A stretch of 33,421 bases of DNA from Pelagibacteraceae bacterium AG-422-B15 (GTDB lineage: Bacteria > Pseudomonadota > Alphaproteobacteria > Pelagibacterales > AG-422-B15): the NCBI GenBank assembly GCA_905182445.1, contig CAJJBM010000046.1, forward strand, positions 1 through 33,421, read 5' to 3'. Of this stretch, positions 1 to 11,829 are shown piece by piece. The position numbers and the translations under genes are program-made. The notes beneath the pieces were generated by a model. That model saw only the letters and a program-made list of their open reading frames with translations, did not search any database and was not told where the DNA came from. How positions within the stretch are numbered: position 1 is the first letter of the stretch; every line of letters begins with the position of its first letter.

Positions 1-2
1 GC

Positions 3-512
3 CATATAAAAATAAGTTTACAAGCTATAGAAATATTAAATCTTGATAAAGTTTACTGGCTTATTACAAAAAAAAACCCTCTAAAATCCAGTAAAGAATA
101 TTTATCTTTAGCTCTGAGAATTGAAAAAGCAAAAAATATAATAGATAAGAGAAATATAGAAATTATAAATATTGAAGAAGAGACTAAGTCTAATTATATT
201 ATTGATAACCTCAGGCACATAAAGTTAAATGATAATACAAATCAATTTATATTTTTAATGGGTGCAGATTCTTTTATATCATTAGATAAATGGAAAAATT
301 ATGAAAATATTTTTGAAGAATTTCCTATTGCCATATTTAATCGTAACGGCTTAGAGGAGCAGGTAATAAATGGCTTTATTGGTAAGAAATATGAAAAGTT
401 TAGATTGAATTATAATTCAAGAGAGCTATTGTATGAAAAAAATCCAAGCTGGGTATTTATTAAAAATTTTGATGAAAACATATCATCCACAGAAATTAGA
501 TTAGAAAAATAA
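3..512 (+). CDS. nadD: nicotinate-nucleotide adenylyltransferase, 5'-truncated by window edge
   Basis: The frame is open from base 3, upstream of the track's Met at 258. It reads HIKISLQAIEILNLDKVYWLITKKNPLKSSKEYLSLALRIEKAKN..., then FLMGADSFISLDKW, ending EISSTEIRL-like; typical NadD. It sits immediately upstream of rsfS-rlmH as usual. Confidence 0.9.
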   Translation, partial: HIKISLQAIEILNLDKVYWLITKKNPLKSSKEYLSLALRIEKAKNIIDKRNIEIINIEEETKSNYIIDNLRHIKLNDNTNQFIFLMGADSFISLDKWKNYENIFEEFPIAIFNRNGLEEQVINGFIGKKYEKFRLNYNSRELLYEKNPSWVFIKNFDENISSTEIRLEK

Positions 513-513
513 A

Positions 514-846
514 TTGGATAATCTTCATAGCATAATTACAGACCTAGAATCTAATAAGGCTGATAATATCCTTTCTATAGATGTTTCAAAAAAGACGTCT
601 ATTGCCAGTCATATGATTTTTGCAACCGGTACATCTAATCGACATGTAAATGCACTCTCACAGTCAATATACAGGAACTTAAAAAAATCTGGTTATAAAG
701 GCGCTAATATAGAGGGTGATAATAGCACTGGTTGGATTGTAATAGATTGTGGCGATATCATTGTTCATATTTTTAAAAAAGAGATTAGAGAATTTTATAA
801 TCTTGAAAAAATGTGGTCTGTAGATCTAGAATCTTTTAGTGAATGA
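514..846 (+). CDS. rsfS: ribosomal silencing factor RsfS (TTG start)
   Basis: 110 aa; 'DNILSIDVSKKTSIASHMIFATGTSNRHVNALSQSIYRNLK...GWIVIDCGDIIVHIFKKEIREFYNLEKMW' matches the RsfS/DUF143 family. The start codon is TTG at 514. Confidence 0.93.
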   Translation: MDNLHSIITDLESNKADNILSIDVSKKTSIASHMIFATGTSNRHVNALSQSIYRNLKKSGYKGANIEGDNSTGWIVIDCGDIIVHIFKKEIREFYNLEKMWSVDLESFSE

Positions 847-1271
847 AAATCCAAGTTTTATACTTAGATAAATTAAAGTTTGATGCTGAAAAAACTTTAG
901 CATCTAAATATTTAGGTAGAATACAATCATCGGGTAGAAAAATAATTGATCCTATTGTTCTAAAACAAATAAGTTTTAAGGAAATGGATCAGGAGTTAAT
1001 TTCTGAGAGTTTTAATGTTCTGCTTGATGAAAGAGGAGAAAGCTTAACTTCTATAAAATTTACTGAATTAATATTTGAAAGTTCTAATAAAAGAATTAAC
1101 TTCTTTATTGGAAATACTAATGGTTTTACTGAAATAATGAAAAAAAGAGCAAATAAACTATTGTCAATTAGCCCAATGACTCTCACTCATTCCTTTGCTA
1201 CTATAGTACTGTTAGAACAAATCTATAGAGCAACTACAATAAAGACTAATCATCCATATCATAAAGCCTAA
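843..1271 (+). CDS. rlmH: 23S rRNA (pseudouridine1915-N3)-methyltransferase RlmH
   Basis: 142 aa; C-terminal 'SPMTLTHSFATIVLLEQIYRATTIKTNHPYHKA' is the RlmH signature. It overlaps rsfS by 4 nt (ATGA). Confidence 0.93.
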   Translation: MKIQVLYLDKLKFDAEKTLASKYLGRIQSSGRKIIDPIVLKQISFKEMDQELISESFNVLLDERGESLTSIKFTELIFESSNKRINFFIGNTNGFTEIMKKRANKLLSISPMTLTHSFATIVLLEQIYRATTIKTNHPYHKA

Positions 1272-1273
1272 AT

Positions 1274-2419
1274 ATGAAAAAATTACCAATATATACGTTT
1301 TTTATAATTCTTCTTTTTTCATATTCACTTAATGCAAGTAATGAAAATTTATACAAAAAACTTAATACATTTGGTGATGTCTTTGAAACTATTAGATCGA
1401 ATTATGTAAGTGATGTTGATGAAGAGGATGTAATAGAGGCTGCAATTAATGGAATGCTTCAGTCTCTTGACCCACATTCTAGTTATATGGACTTAGAAAA
1501 TTATAGAGATATGCAGGAGCAGACTGATGGCAAGTTTGGTGGGCTGGGAATTGAAGTAACATCAGAAAGTGGGTATGTAAAAATAATTTCACCTATTGAT
1601 GGAACACCAGGTGCAAAAGCAGGTGTAGAGCCAGGTGATTATATTACTCATATTGATGATGAAAATATTTTTGGACTTAGCCTTACAGAATCAGTAGATA
1701 AATTAAGAGGTCTAGTTGGGACAACTGTAAAACTTAAAATTGTAAGAGAAGGTGAAGATGAGCCTCTAGAAATATCTATTACACGAGCGATTATTACTGT
1801 TGAAGCTGTTAAATTTCGTCGTGAAGGTAATGTAGGATATATTAAATTAATATCATTTAGTGAGCAAGCAGATCGAGGTATTAAAAAAGCAATAAATAAT
1901 CTACAAACAGAAATTGGAACTGATAAATTAATTGGATATATATTGGATTTGAGAAATAATCCTGGTGGCTTATTAGGCCAATCAATTTCAGTAACTAATA
2001 ACTTTCTAAATTCAGGTGAGATAGTGTCAACTAAAGGAAGGGATAAGTCTAATATTGGTTCTTTTAAAGCAACTAAAGGTGATTTAACAAAAAATAAACC
2101 AATTATAGTTCTAATTAATCGTGGATCGGCATCTGCATCAGAAATTGTAGCTGGAGCTCTTCAAGATCATAAGCGAGCCATAATTATAGGCGAACAATCT
2201 TATGGTAAAGGATCCGTTCAGACTGTTTTCCCATTAAATGATAAAAGCGCTATACGACTAACTACTGCATTATATTACACGCCTTCAGGTGACTCAATTC
2301 ACAAAATAGGTATTACTCCAGATATAGAGGTTTTAAAATCTAAAGACCCTGATAATAAAATAGATAACCAACTTGAATATGCTCTGAATCTTTTAACAAA
2401 AGATCAAATTGTTAAATAG
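1274..2419 (+). CDS. ctpA: S41 family C-terminal processing peptidase
   Basis: 381 aa with an N-terminal signal-like hydrophobic segment, a PDZ domain ('GGLGIEVTSESGYVKIISPIDGTPGAKAGVEPGDYI') and the S41 catalytic region ('NRGSASASEIVAGALQDHKRAIIIGEQSYGKGSVQTV'). Confidence 0.93.
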   Translation: MKKLPIYTFFIILLFSYSLNASNENLYKKLNTFGDVFETIRSNYVSDVDEEDVIEAAINGMLQSLDPHSSYMDLENYRDMQEQTDGKFGGLGIEVTSESGYVKIISPIDGTPGAKAGVEPGDYITHIDDENIFGLSLTESVDKLRGLVGTTVKLKIVREGEDEPLEISITRAIITVEAVKFRREGNVGYIKLISFSEQADRGIKKAINNLQTEIGTDKLIGYILDLRNNPGGLLGQSISVTNNFLNSGEIVSTKGRDKSNIGSFKATKGDLTKNKPIIVLINRGSASASEIVAGALQDHKRAIIIGEQSYGKGSVQTVFPLNDKSAIRLTTALYYTPSGDSIHKIGITPDIEVLKSKDPDNKIDNQLEYALNLLTKDQIVK

Positions 2420-2420
2420 T

Positions 2421-2885
2421 ATGGATTTTAAAGATTATAGACGTGGCGTAGGCATGGTTGTTATTAACCATGAAAAAAAAATATTCATTGGACAGAGATT
2501 TGATAAGGATAAAGCTGCGTGGCAAATGCCACAAGGTGGCATTGATAATGATGAAACTCCAGAACAAGCATGTTTAAGAGAATTAGGAGAAGAAACGGGA
2601 ATACTATCAAATTATAAAATTATAGATAAAACTAAAAATTGGTATAGCTACGATTTACCTAGAAATCTTCAAAAAAAACTTTGGAGAGGTAAGTATAAGG
2701 GCCAAGTTCAGCAGTGGTTTATTTTAGATTTTTTTGGTAATGATGCTGAAATAAATATAAAGACAAAACATCCAGAATTTAAGAATTGGAAATGGGCCAA
2801 TAAAGAAGAGCTAATGAAACTAGTAGTCCCATTTAAAAGAGAATTATACGAAAATACTTTTATTGAATTCTCTAAATTTTTATAA
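2421..2885 (+). CDS. rppH: RNA pyrophosphohydrolase (Nudix)
   Basis: 'YRRGVGMVVINHEKKIFIGQRFD...AWQMPQGGIDNDETPEQACLRELGEETGI' contains a full Nudix box. The ATG at 2421 is preferred over the track's TTG at 2409, which overlaps ctpA. Confidence 0.92.
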   Translation: MDFKDYRRGVGMVVINHEKKIFIGQRFDKDKAAWQMPQGGIDNDETPEQACLRELGEETGILSNYKIIDKTKNWYSYDLPRNLQKKLWRGKYKGQVQQWFILDFFGNDAEINIKTKHPEFKNWKWANKEELMKLVVPFKRELYENTFIEFSKFL

Positions 2886-3263
2886 ACTTAAAGATTTAAG
2901 ACTATCTATTTTATTCTGAATCTTAATGTTCGAATTATTAGTAGCTAAGATATTTTTTAAATCTGTTATTTTCTGATTTATAAAGTTACTATCTAAATCT
3001 TCTTTCTCTATTAATTCTACTGCAATTATCAATAAATTATTTGCATTAAATTGAGCAAAGCCTTCGGTAATATAGATTTTTTGCTCACCTCCATTTTCAA
3101 GATTTATAGAAATAAAGCCTGGTCTTACTGATGAAATATAGCTTACATGATTAGCTAAGAAACCAATATCACCTTCAGTTGCAGGAACTGTAACTAGTGA
3201 TGCATTGGCTTCTAAGAAAATTTTAGATGGTGTTACAAGTTTTATGCTAAAAATTTCTGACAT
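2880..3263 (-). CDS. atpC: ATP synthase F1 epsilon subunit
   Basis: 127 aa; 'IKLVTPSKIFLEANASLVTVPATEGDIGFLANHVSYISSVRPG'. It follows atpD in the operon. Confidence 0.93.
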   Translation of the reverse strand: MSEIFSIKLVTPSKIFLEANASLVTVPATEGDIGFLANHVSYISSVRPGFISINLENGGEQKIYITEGFAQFNANNLLIIAVELIEKEDLDSNFINQKITDLKNILATNNSNIKIQNKIDSLKSLSL

Positions 3264-3268
3264 ATTAA

Positions 3269-5598
<2,330 letters not shown>

Positions 5599-5605
5599 GA
5601 TAAAT

Positions 5606-7129
5606 CTAAGCTTTTTTAAACTCCTCAATTGCACTGATCAATGTACTCTCAGTAGCATCATCACAAACGCCAGTTGTATTGATTGTTTCAATTACCTCAG
5701 GATTTGAAGTACTTATCTTAGCAAAGAAATCTCTTTCAAAATCTTTAATCTGATTTAATTCAAGATCATCCAGATATCCTTTTACTCCAGCAAAAACTGA
5801 TATTACTTGTTCTGCAACAGTCATTGGGGAGTACTGGTCCTGTTTTAAGAGTTCTGTTAATTTAGATCCACGATTCAATAAGTTTTGGGTTGATATATCT
5901 AAATCTGAACCAAATTGAGCAAAAGCGGCCATTTCTCTATACTGGGCTAATTCTAATTTAATGGAACCTGAAACTTTTTTCATTGCTTTGCACTGAGCAG
6001 CAGATCCAACTCTTGATACTGATAATCCAACATTTACTGCAGGTCTAATGCCTTGGTTAAATAATTCTGTTTCTAGAAATATTTGTCCATCAGTAATACT
6101 AATAACGTTAGTAGGAATAAACGCACTAACATCATTTGCTTGAGTTTCAATGATTGGTAAAGCGGTAAGCGAACCTCCACCATTTTCATCATTTAATTTT
6201 GCAGCTCTTTCTAATAGTCTACTATGAAGATAAAATACATCACCCGGAAATGCTTCACGACCTGGAGGTCTTCTAAGTAATAATGACATCTGTCTATAAG
6301 CGACAGCTTGCTTAGACAAGTCATCATAAACAATTAAAGCGTGCATTCCATTGTCTCTAAAATATTCAGCCATAGAGCATCCGGCATAAGGTGCCAGGAA
6401 TTGAAGTGGTGCTGACTCTGAGGCTGTTGAGGCTATTACAGTCGTATATGACATTGCTCCCGCATTCTCTAAAGTTTTAACAATTTGGGCAACTGTAGAT
6501 CTTTTTTGTCCAATTGCTACGTAGAAACAATATAGTTTTTTTGACTCATCAGAAGATTCATTGATTGTTTTCTGATTAATAATTGCATCAATCGCTACTG
6601 CTGTTTTACCAGTTTGCCTATCTCCAATAATAAGCTCTCTTTGTCCACGCCCAACGGGTATCAAACTATCAATAGCTTTTAATCCTGTTTGCATTGGCTC
6701 GGAGACTGATTGTCTTGGTATAATGCCCGGAGCTTTAACCTCAATACGAGATCTTTTATCTGAATTAATTGGTCCCTTACCGTCTATTGGATTGCCTAAA
6801 GCATCAACGACACGGCCCAAAAGTTCTTTTCCAACAGGCACATCTACAATTGAGTTGGTTCTTTTAACAGTATCTCCTTCTTTAATTCCAGAGTCACCTC
6901 CAAATAAAACTACACCAACATTATCACTCTCAAGATTAAGAGCCATTCCTTTAGTACCATCACTAAATTCGACCATTTCACCAGCTTGAACATTATCTAA
7001 TCCATAAACTCTAGCGATACCATCTCCAACAGAGAGGACTTGACCTACTTCAAGTATTTCGGAATCTGATCCAAAGTTTTTAATTTCTTCTTTTAAAATT
7101 TTTGATATTTCTGATGGTTTAATATCCAT
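5606..7129 (-). CDS. atpA: ATP synthase F1 alpha subunit
   Basis: 507 aa; '[19 protein letters not shown]', '[48 protein letters not shown]'. Confidence 0.99.
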   Translation of the reverse strand: MDIKPSEISKILKEEIKNFGSDSEILEVGQVLSVGDGIARVYGLDNVQAGEMVEFSDGTKGMALNLESDNVGVVLFGGDSGIKEGDTVKRTNSIVDVPVGKELLGRVVDALGNPIDGKGPINSDKRSRIEVKAPGIIPRQSVSEPMQTGLKAIDSLIPVGRGQRELIIGDRQTGKTAVAIDAIINQKTINESSDESKKLYCFYVAIGQKRSTVAQIVKTLENAGAMSYTTVIASTASESAPLQFLAPYAGCSMAEYFRDNGMHALIVYDDLSKQAVAYRQMSLLLRRPPGREAFPGDVFYLHSRLLERAAKLNDENGGGSLTALPIIETQANDVSAFIPTNVISITDGQIFLETELFNQGIRPAVNVGLSVSRVGSAAQCKAMKKVSGSIKLELAQYREMAAFAQFGSDLDISTQNLLNRGSKLTELLKQDQYSPMTVAEQVISVFAGVKGYLDDLELNQIKDFERDFFAKISTSNPEVIETINTTGVCDDATESTLISAIEEFKKA

Positions 7130-7683
7130 TATGCTACCTCTTTCATTTTAGCTTTTAACGCGTTTAATTTACTTTTGATCGTACTATCAATCATTTGACT
7201 TCCAATTTGAATTTTAAGACCTGCAATCAAGCTTTCGTCTACTTCTGTATGTAAAATAAATTCTGAACTAAATTTTTCTTTTAGTTTTTGCTTAATAGAA
7301 TTAATTTGATTTTCTGATAAAACTTTTGAAGCTGAAACATAGGCATTTTTAATCCCATTAAAATCAGAGACTAAATCTTTATAGCTCTTTATTATTTCTT
7401 GAATATTGCTCACACGACCTTTTTTAGTAACTACACCTATAAAGTCTTTAGTCAGTTTTGATAACTCAAGTTTATCAGCCAACATATCTAACAAACTTAA
7501 TTTATTTACGTTTTTGATAGATGGATTTTCAATGAAAGATGCAAAAATTTTATCTGCCAATAAAAGTTCCAAAATCTTATCTAAATCATTAGAAATACTG
7601 TCCAGTACCTTAGCTTCTTTTGCTAACTGAAATAGCGCATTTGCATATCTTGATGCAGAGGCTGAATGACTAGATTTTGACAT
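7129..7683 (-). CDS. atpH: ATP synthase F1 delta subunit
   Basis: 184 aa; '[27 protein letters not shown]' N-terminus and C-terminal '[30 protein letters not shown]'. First gene of the atp operon. Confidence 0.94.
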   Translation of the reverse strand: MSKSSHSASASRYANALFQLAKEAKVLDSISNDLDKILELLLADKIFASFIENPSIKNVNKLSLLDMLADKLELSKLTKDFIGVVTKKGRVSNIQEIIKSYKDLVSDFNGIKNAYVSASKVLSENQINSIKQKLKEKFSSEFILHTEVDESLIAGLKIQIGSQMIDSTIKSKLNALKAKMKEVA

Positions 7684-7771
7684 TAGTAGCTATTTTTTAG
7701 ATTAAATTAAAGTCACTGCGTATCATTAAGTATAGTATTTTTCAAGCACTTGAATGTTACATATGCCCTTT

Positions 7772-9769
7772 TTATGTGAAGTTTTGTGGGTCAATATCGG
7801 TTGTAATGGTCACACCGGGCGTTTGAGGGACCTTAGATAGCCAATGAAGGATAATTTTTTGTATTTTTCTGCCTTTTTTTTCGTGAATCAGGAACCTCAG
7901 CCTATGCTTACCCTTTAATCTAGATAATGGAGCTGGGGCTGGTCCATAAAAATCTACATTATCAATTTTTGGAGTAGATTTAGATAACTTCAAACAAGCT
8001 TGCTGCACATCTGAAATGTTCCTACCAGAAACTATAATAGCTGCCATCTTTGATATAGGCGGAAGATTTGCTCTCATTCTAATATTTAATTCTTTTTTAT
8101 AAAATTTTTCTCTATCCATATTTGTTAGGTCTTTAATTGTTTCATTTTCAGGAAAATAACTCTGTAAATAAACTTCGCCTGGTATGTCACCGCGACCAGC
8201 TCTACCTGCAACTTGATAAAGCATTTGATAAGTTTTCTCCGAGGCGCGAAGATCTCCACCTCTTAAAGTCATATCAGCATCTACTACTCCAACACATGTA
8301 AGAAATGGAAAATGATATCCTTTTGTTATTAGCTGGGTACCAATAATAATATCAAATTTATTATTATAAATTTTCTCTACTTTTTCATTTAGATCTTCAC
8401 TTGATTTAATATGATCACTGGAAAAAAGACAAATTTTTGCTGTTGGAAAATCTCTAGCAATTTCATTGTAAATTTTTTCAATACCAGCCCCAAAATCAAC
8501 AAATGATTCATCTTCATTATTACAACTCTGACATTTAATTTGAAACGAGCCTAATTTATATCCACAGTGATGGCACAATAATTTTTTATCTTTTAAATGT
8601 TCAACTAAATAACTTGAACAATTTTTACATGTAAATTTATGTCCACAGCTTTTACAAATAATCATTGGTGCATAACCTCTTTTATTAATAAACAAAAGTG
8701 ATTGTTGATCCATAGATAATTTTTTTAGAATAGTCTTCTTTAATTCATCTGAAACCCAGTTATTTTTTTTGAGTTTGCTTTTTTTCATATCAATAACTGT
8801 TATTTTTGGCTCAGGTGTTATTGAAAATTTATTTTTAAGTTTGACATGAAAATATTTTTTTTGATCAATATTATAAATTGTTTCAAGGGAGGGAGTTGCA
8901 CTTACAAGAATTAAAGTAAATTTTTCTATTGATGCCCTAACAACGGCCATATCTCTAGCGCTATATATTCCTTTCTCTTCTTGTTTGTAAGACGGGTCAT
9001 GTTCCTCATCTACAACCAACATACCAAGATTTTTATAAGGTAAAAATAAGGCTGACCTAGTACCTATCAGTATCTGACTTCTACCTGAAATAATTTTATG
9101 GATAATTTTCTTCTTTTTAGATGGTGTTATTTTGCTATGCCAAATATCAGGCAAATAACCAAACCTTTTTTCAATTCTTTTAATAAAATCATTAGTTAAA
9201 GATACTTCAGGGAATAAAATTAAAGATTGTTTTTTATCTAAGATATTTTTTTCAATTAAATCAAAGTAAACTTCAGTTTTTCCTGAGCCAGGCATACCAT
9301 CCAATAAGATTGTTGAATATTCATTATGAGAAATAATATCCTCTATTTTTTCTCTTGCTTTAGTTTGAGTATCATTAAGCTTTAAATCATTAGGTGTTAA
9401 AATATTTTCATTATTTTCATATTCATTTTCTTTATCAAAATAGGCTTCACTTTTAGGTAAAATCATCTTTAATACCATTCCTTTTGGTATTAAATTATAT
9501 GATGCAATCCATTCTAAAAATTTTATCATTTTTTTGGATAATGAGTATGAAGATACATCAACAATCAATTTAATCTTTTTTAAATCAAAGTTTGTTTTAT
9601 CACTTGTATCCCTTACGACACCCAAATAATTTTTATTTCTAAATGGCACTAAAACAATGGATCCTACATTGATTATTTGATCTTCTGTAAAGCTATATGT
9701 AAATTCTTGATCAAGTGGGTAAGCCACTAAAACGTTGGCAAAATAAATTTTTTGTATCACTGAATTCAT
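7772..9769 (-). CDS. priA: primosomal protein N' (replication restart helicase PriA)
   Basis: 665 aa; Walker A 'DGMPGSGKTEVYF', 'LVVDEEHDPSYKQEEKGIYSARDMAVVRA', a zinc-binding Cys cluster 'CKSCGHKFTCKNC...CHHCGYKL...CQSCNNE', and 'VVDADMTLRGGDLRASEKTYQMLYQVAGRAGRGDIPGEV'. Confidence 0.97.
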   Translation of the reverse strand: MNSVIQKIYFANVLVAYPLDQEFTYSFTEDQIINVGSIVLVPFRNKNYLGVVRDTSDKTNFDLKKIKLIVDVSSYSLSKKMIKFLEWIASYNLIPKGMVLKMILPKSEAYFDKENEYENNENILTPNDLKLNDTQTKAREKIEDIISHNEYSTILLDGMPGSGKTEVYFDLIEKNILDKKQSLILFPEVSLTNDFIKRIEKRFGYLPDIWHSKITPSKKKKIIHKIISGRSQILIGTRSALFLPYKNLGMLVVDEEHDPSYKQEEKGIYSARDMAVVRASIEKFTLILVSATPSLETIYNIDQKKYFHVKLKNKFSITPEPKITVIDMKKSKLKKNNWVSDELKKTILKKLSMDQQSLLFINKRGYAPMIICKSCGHKFTCKNCSSYLVEHLKDKKLLCHHCGYKLGSFQIKCQSCNNEDESFVDFGAGIEKIYNEIARDFPTAKICLFSSDHIKSSEDLNEKVEKIYNNKFDIIIGTQLITKGYHFPFLTCVGVVDADMTLRGGDLRASEKTYQMLYQVAGRAGRGDIPGEVYLQSYFPENETIKDLTNMDREKFYKKELNIRMRANLPPISKMAAIIVSGRNISDVQQACLKLSKSTPKIDNVDFYGPAPAPLSRLKGKHRLRFLIHEKKGRKIQKIILHWLSKVPQTPGVTITTDIDPQNFT

Positions 9770-9825
9770 ATGTATTATTTATTTTTCATGTTATAAGTAT
9801 AATACTAAATATATACTAAAATAAT

Positions 9826-10482
9826 ATGGACTTTTTTTTAGATACAGCAGAAGTAGATGTTATCAAAGACCTTAGTGAAACAGGTCTTATAGATGGCATT
9901 ACTACAAACCCATCACTTGTTGCAAAATCTGGACAAGATTTTATTACCGTATTAGAAAAAATTGCTACAATTGTTGATGGCCCTATTAGTGCTGAAGTTA
10001 CCGCAGTTGATACTGAGGGTATGATCAATGAAGGTTTAAGATTATCAAAAATAGCTAAAAATATTGTTGTTAAATTACCTCTAACTTTAGATGGCTTAAA
10101 AGCTTGTGTTGCACTTACTAATAAAAAAATATCTACGAATGTCACACTCTGTTTTTCTTCTAACCAAGCCCTAATTGCTGCCAAAGCTGGTGCAACTTAC
10201 ATATCCCCTTTTATTGGAAGGTTGGACGACATAGGTGAAAGTGGTTTAGATCTAATTCAAGATATAAAATCTATATACTCTAATTATAACAAGCTTAATA
10301 CTAAGATCTTAGTTGCCTCGGTAAGAAGTTTAGATCATGTAGCAAAGTCGGCTATTATTGGCGCAGATACAGTTACGCTTCCTCCAAAAGTTTTTATGGA
10401 AATGTATGAACACGAATTAACAAAAAAAGGTTTAGACGCGTTTCTTAAAGACTGGGCTGAGACTAAACAATCAATTTTATAA
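9826..10482 (+). CDS. fsa: fructose-6-phosphate aldolase / transaldolase-like (TalC family)
   Basis: 218 aa; '[36 protein letters not shown]', '[36 protein letters not shown]', '[25 protein letters not shown]'. Confidence 0.93.
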   Translation: MDFFLDTAEVDVIKDLSETGLIDGITTNPSLVAKSGQDFITVLEKIATIVDGPISAEVTAVDTEGMINEGLRLSKIAKNIVVKLPLTLDGLKACVALTNKKISTNVTLCFSSNQALIAAKAGATYISPFIGRLDDIGESGLDLIQDIKSIYSNYNKLNTKILVASVRSLDHVAKSAIIGADTVTLPPKVFMEMYEHELTKKGLDAFLKDWAETKQSIL

Positions 10483-10493
10483 TTTATTCATAA

Positions 10494-11417
10494 GTGGAAG
10501 AATTCATTATACAAAAAGAGTATCAAGACTGGCTCTCTAACTTAAAGAATCTTAAGGGACTAAGTCCAAATACTATCTCTGCATACAAGAGAGATATTAA
10601 AAAATTTATTTTATTTCTAAGGAATTATCTAGGTAATGATCCTTCAATAGAAGATTTTAAAAGACTTAACAATAACAGCTTTAGAGGATACTTGGCAGAG
10701 CAAAAAAACTTAGGAAATTCTAACGTTTCAATTGCTAGACAAATATCTTCTCTAAAGTCATTTTTTAATTATTTAATAAAAATAAAAAAGTTTAATAGCT
10801 CCCCAATTCTTAATTTAAAAGGACCTAAACAAAAGAAAAGTTTACCCCGCCCAATAATTGCAGACCTTGCAATTCAAGTTATAAAAGAAGCTAAAAATAT
10901 TGATGATGAGAAATGGATTGGTCAACGGAATCAGACAATTTTGATTTTATTATACGGGTGTGGACTAAGAATCTCTGAAGCTTTAAATCTAAATTATTCA
11001 AATTTTACAAATGAAGACTATTTAATAATAAAAGGTAAGGGCAATAAAGAACGAATTGTTCCAATGATGGATTATATAAGAAAAAGTATAATGAATTATC
11101 TAGAAACTTGCCCTTATGAATTTACTAATGATGATCCGTTATTTATTGGCAAAAGAAGAAGGAGACTTAGCCCTAGAATAATTCAATATGCATTAGAAAA
11201 AATTAGAGCATCACTATCGTTACCTGAAACGGCAACACCTCATGCCCTAAGACACTCATTTGCTACACATTTATTAGAAAATGGTGGAGATTTAAGAACT
11301 ATCCAAGAATTACTTGGTCATAGTAGCCTATCAACAACTCAAAAATATACTAAAGTTGAGAACTCTCAGCTACTTAATATCTATACAAAAACACATCCAT
11401 TAGCTAAAAATAAATAA
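10494..11417 (+). CDS. xerC: tyrosine site-specific recombinase (XerC/XerD type; GTG start)
   Basis: 307 aa; 'LLYGCGLRISEALNL', 'KGKGNKERIVPM', 'TPHALRHSFATHLLENGGDLRTIQELLGHSSLSTTQKYTKV' (R...HxxR...Y). XerC rather than XerD is inferred from its position near priA/fsa. Confidence 0.88.
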   Translation: MEEFIIQKEYQDWLSNLKNLKGLSPNTISAYKRDIKKFILFLRNYLGNDPSIEDFKRLNNNSFRGYLAEQKNLGNSNVSIARQISSLKSFFNYLIKIKKFNSSPILNLKGPKQKKSLPRPIIADLAIQVIKEAKNIDDEKWIGQRNQTILILLYGCGLRISEALNLNYSNFTNEDYLIIKGKGNKERIVPMMDYIRKSIMNYLETCPYEFTNDDPLFIGKRRRRLSPRIIQYALEKIRASLSLPETATPHALRHSFATHLLENGGDLRTIQELLGHSSLSTTQKYTKVENSQLLNIYTKTHPLAKNK

Positions 11418-11810
11418 ATGGAAAATCCAATAAATAAATGGCACGAAGTTGTAGATAAACAAGATCACAAATTATTAAAATCTATTCTAGCTGAAAATGT
11501 AACTTTCTATTCTCCTGTTGTCTTTACTCCACAAAAGGGAAGAGATTTAACATTGCTATACTTAATGGCTGCAGCTCAGGTATTTAATAATAAGTCTTTC
11601 TCATACACTAAAGAAATTATTAATGAAAATCATGCAGCTCTTGAATTTAGATTAAGTATCGATGGAATTGAAATTAATGGTATTGATTTAATTACCTGGA
11701 ACGAAGAAGGCATGATTATTGAATTTAAGGTTTTTATAAGACCCCTTCAGGGTGTCAGCGTAATTCACAAAATGATGCAACAAATGTTAGAAAATTTTTC
11801 AAAAAAATAA
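11418..11810 (+). CDS. SnoaL/NTF2-like fold protein of unknown function
   Basis: 130 aa; N-terminal 'NKWHEVVDKQDHKLLKSILAENVTFYSPVVFTPQKGRD' pattern typical of NTF2-like proteins. The ATG immediately follows the xerC stop. Confidence 0.75.
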   Translation: MENPINKWHEVVDKQDHKLLKSILAENVTFYSPVVFTPQKGRDLTLLYLMAAAQVFNNKSFSYTKEIINENHAALEFRLSIDGIEINGIDLITWNEEGMIIEFKVFIRPLQGVSVIHKMMQQMLENFSKK

Positions 11811-11829
11811 AATATTTTATAATTATTAT

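Noticed and set aside
9816-10184. 122-aa minus-strand ORF opposite fsa
   Set aside because: Antisense to a clear TalC-family gene and reaches into the divergent promoter; no motif.
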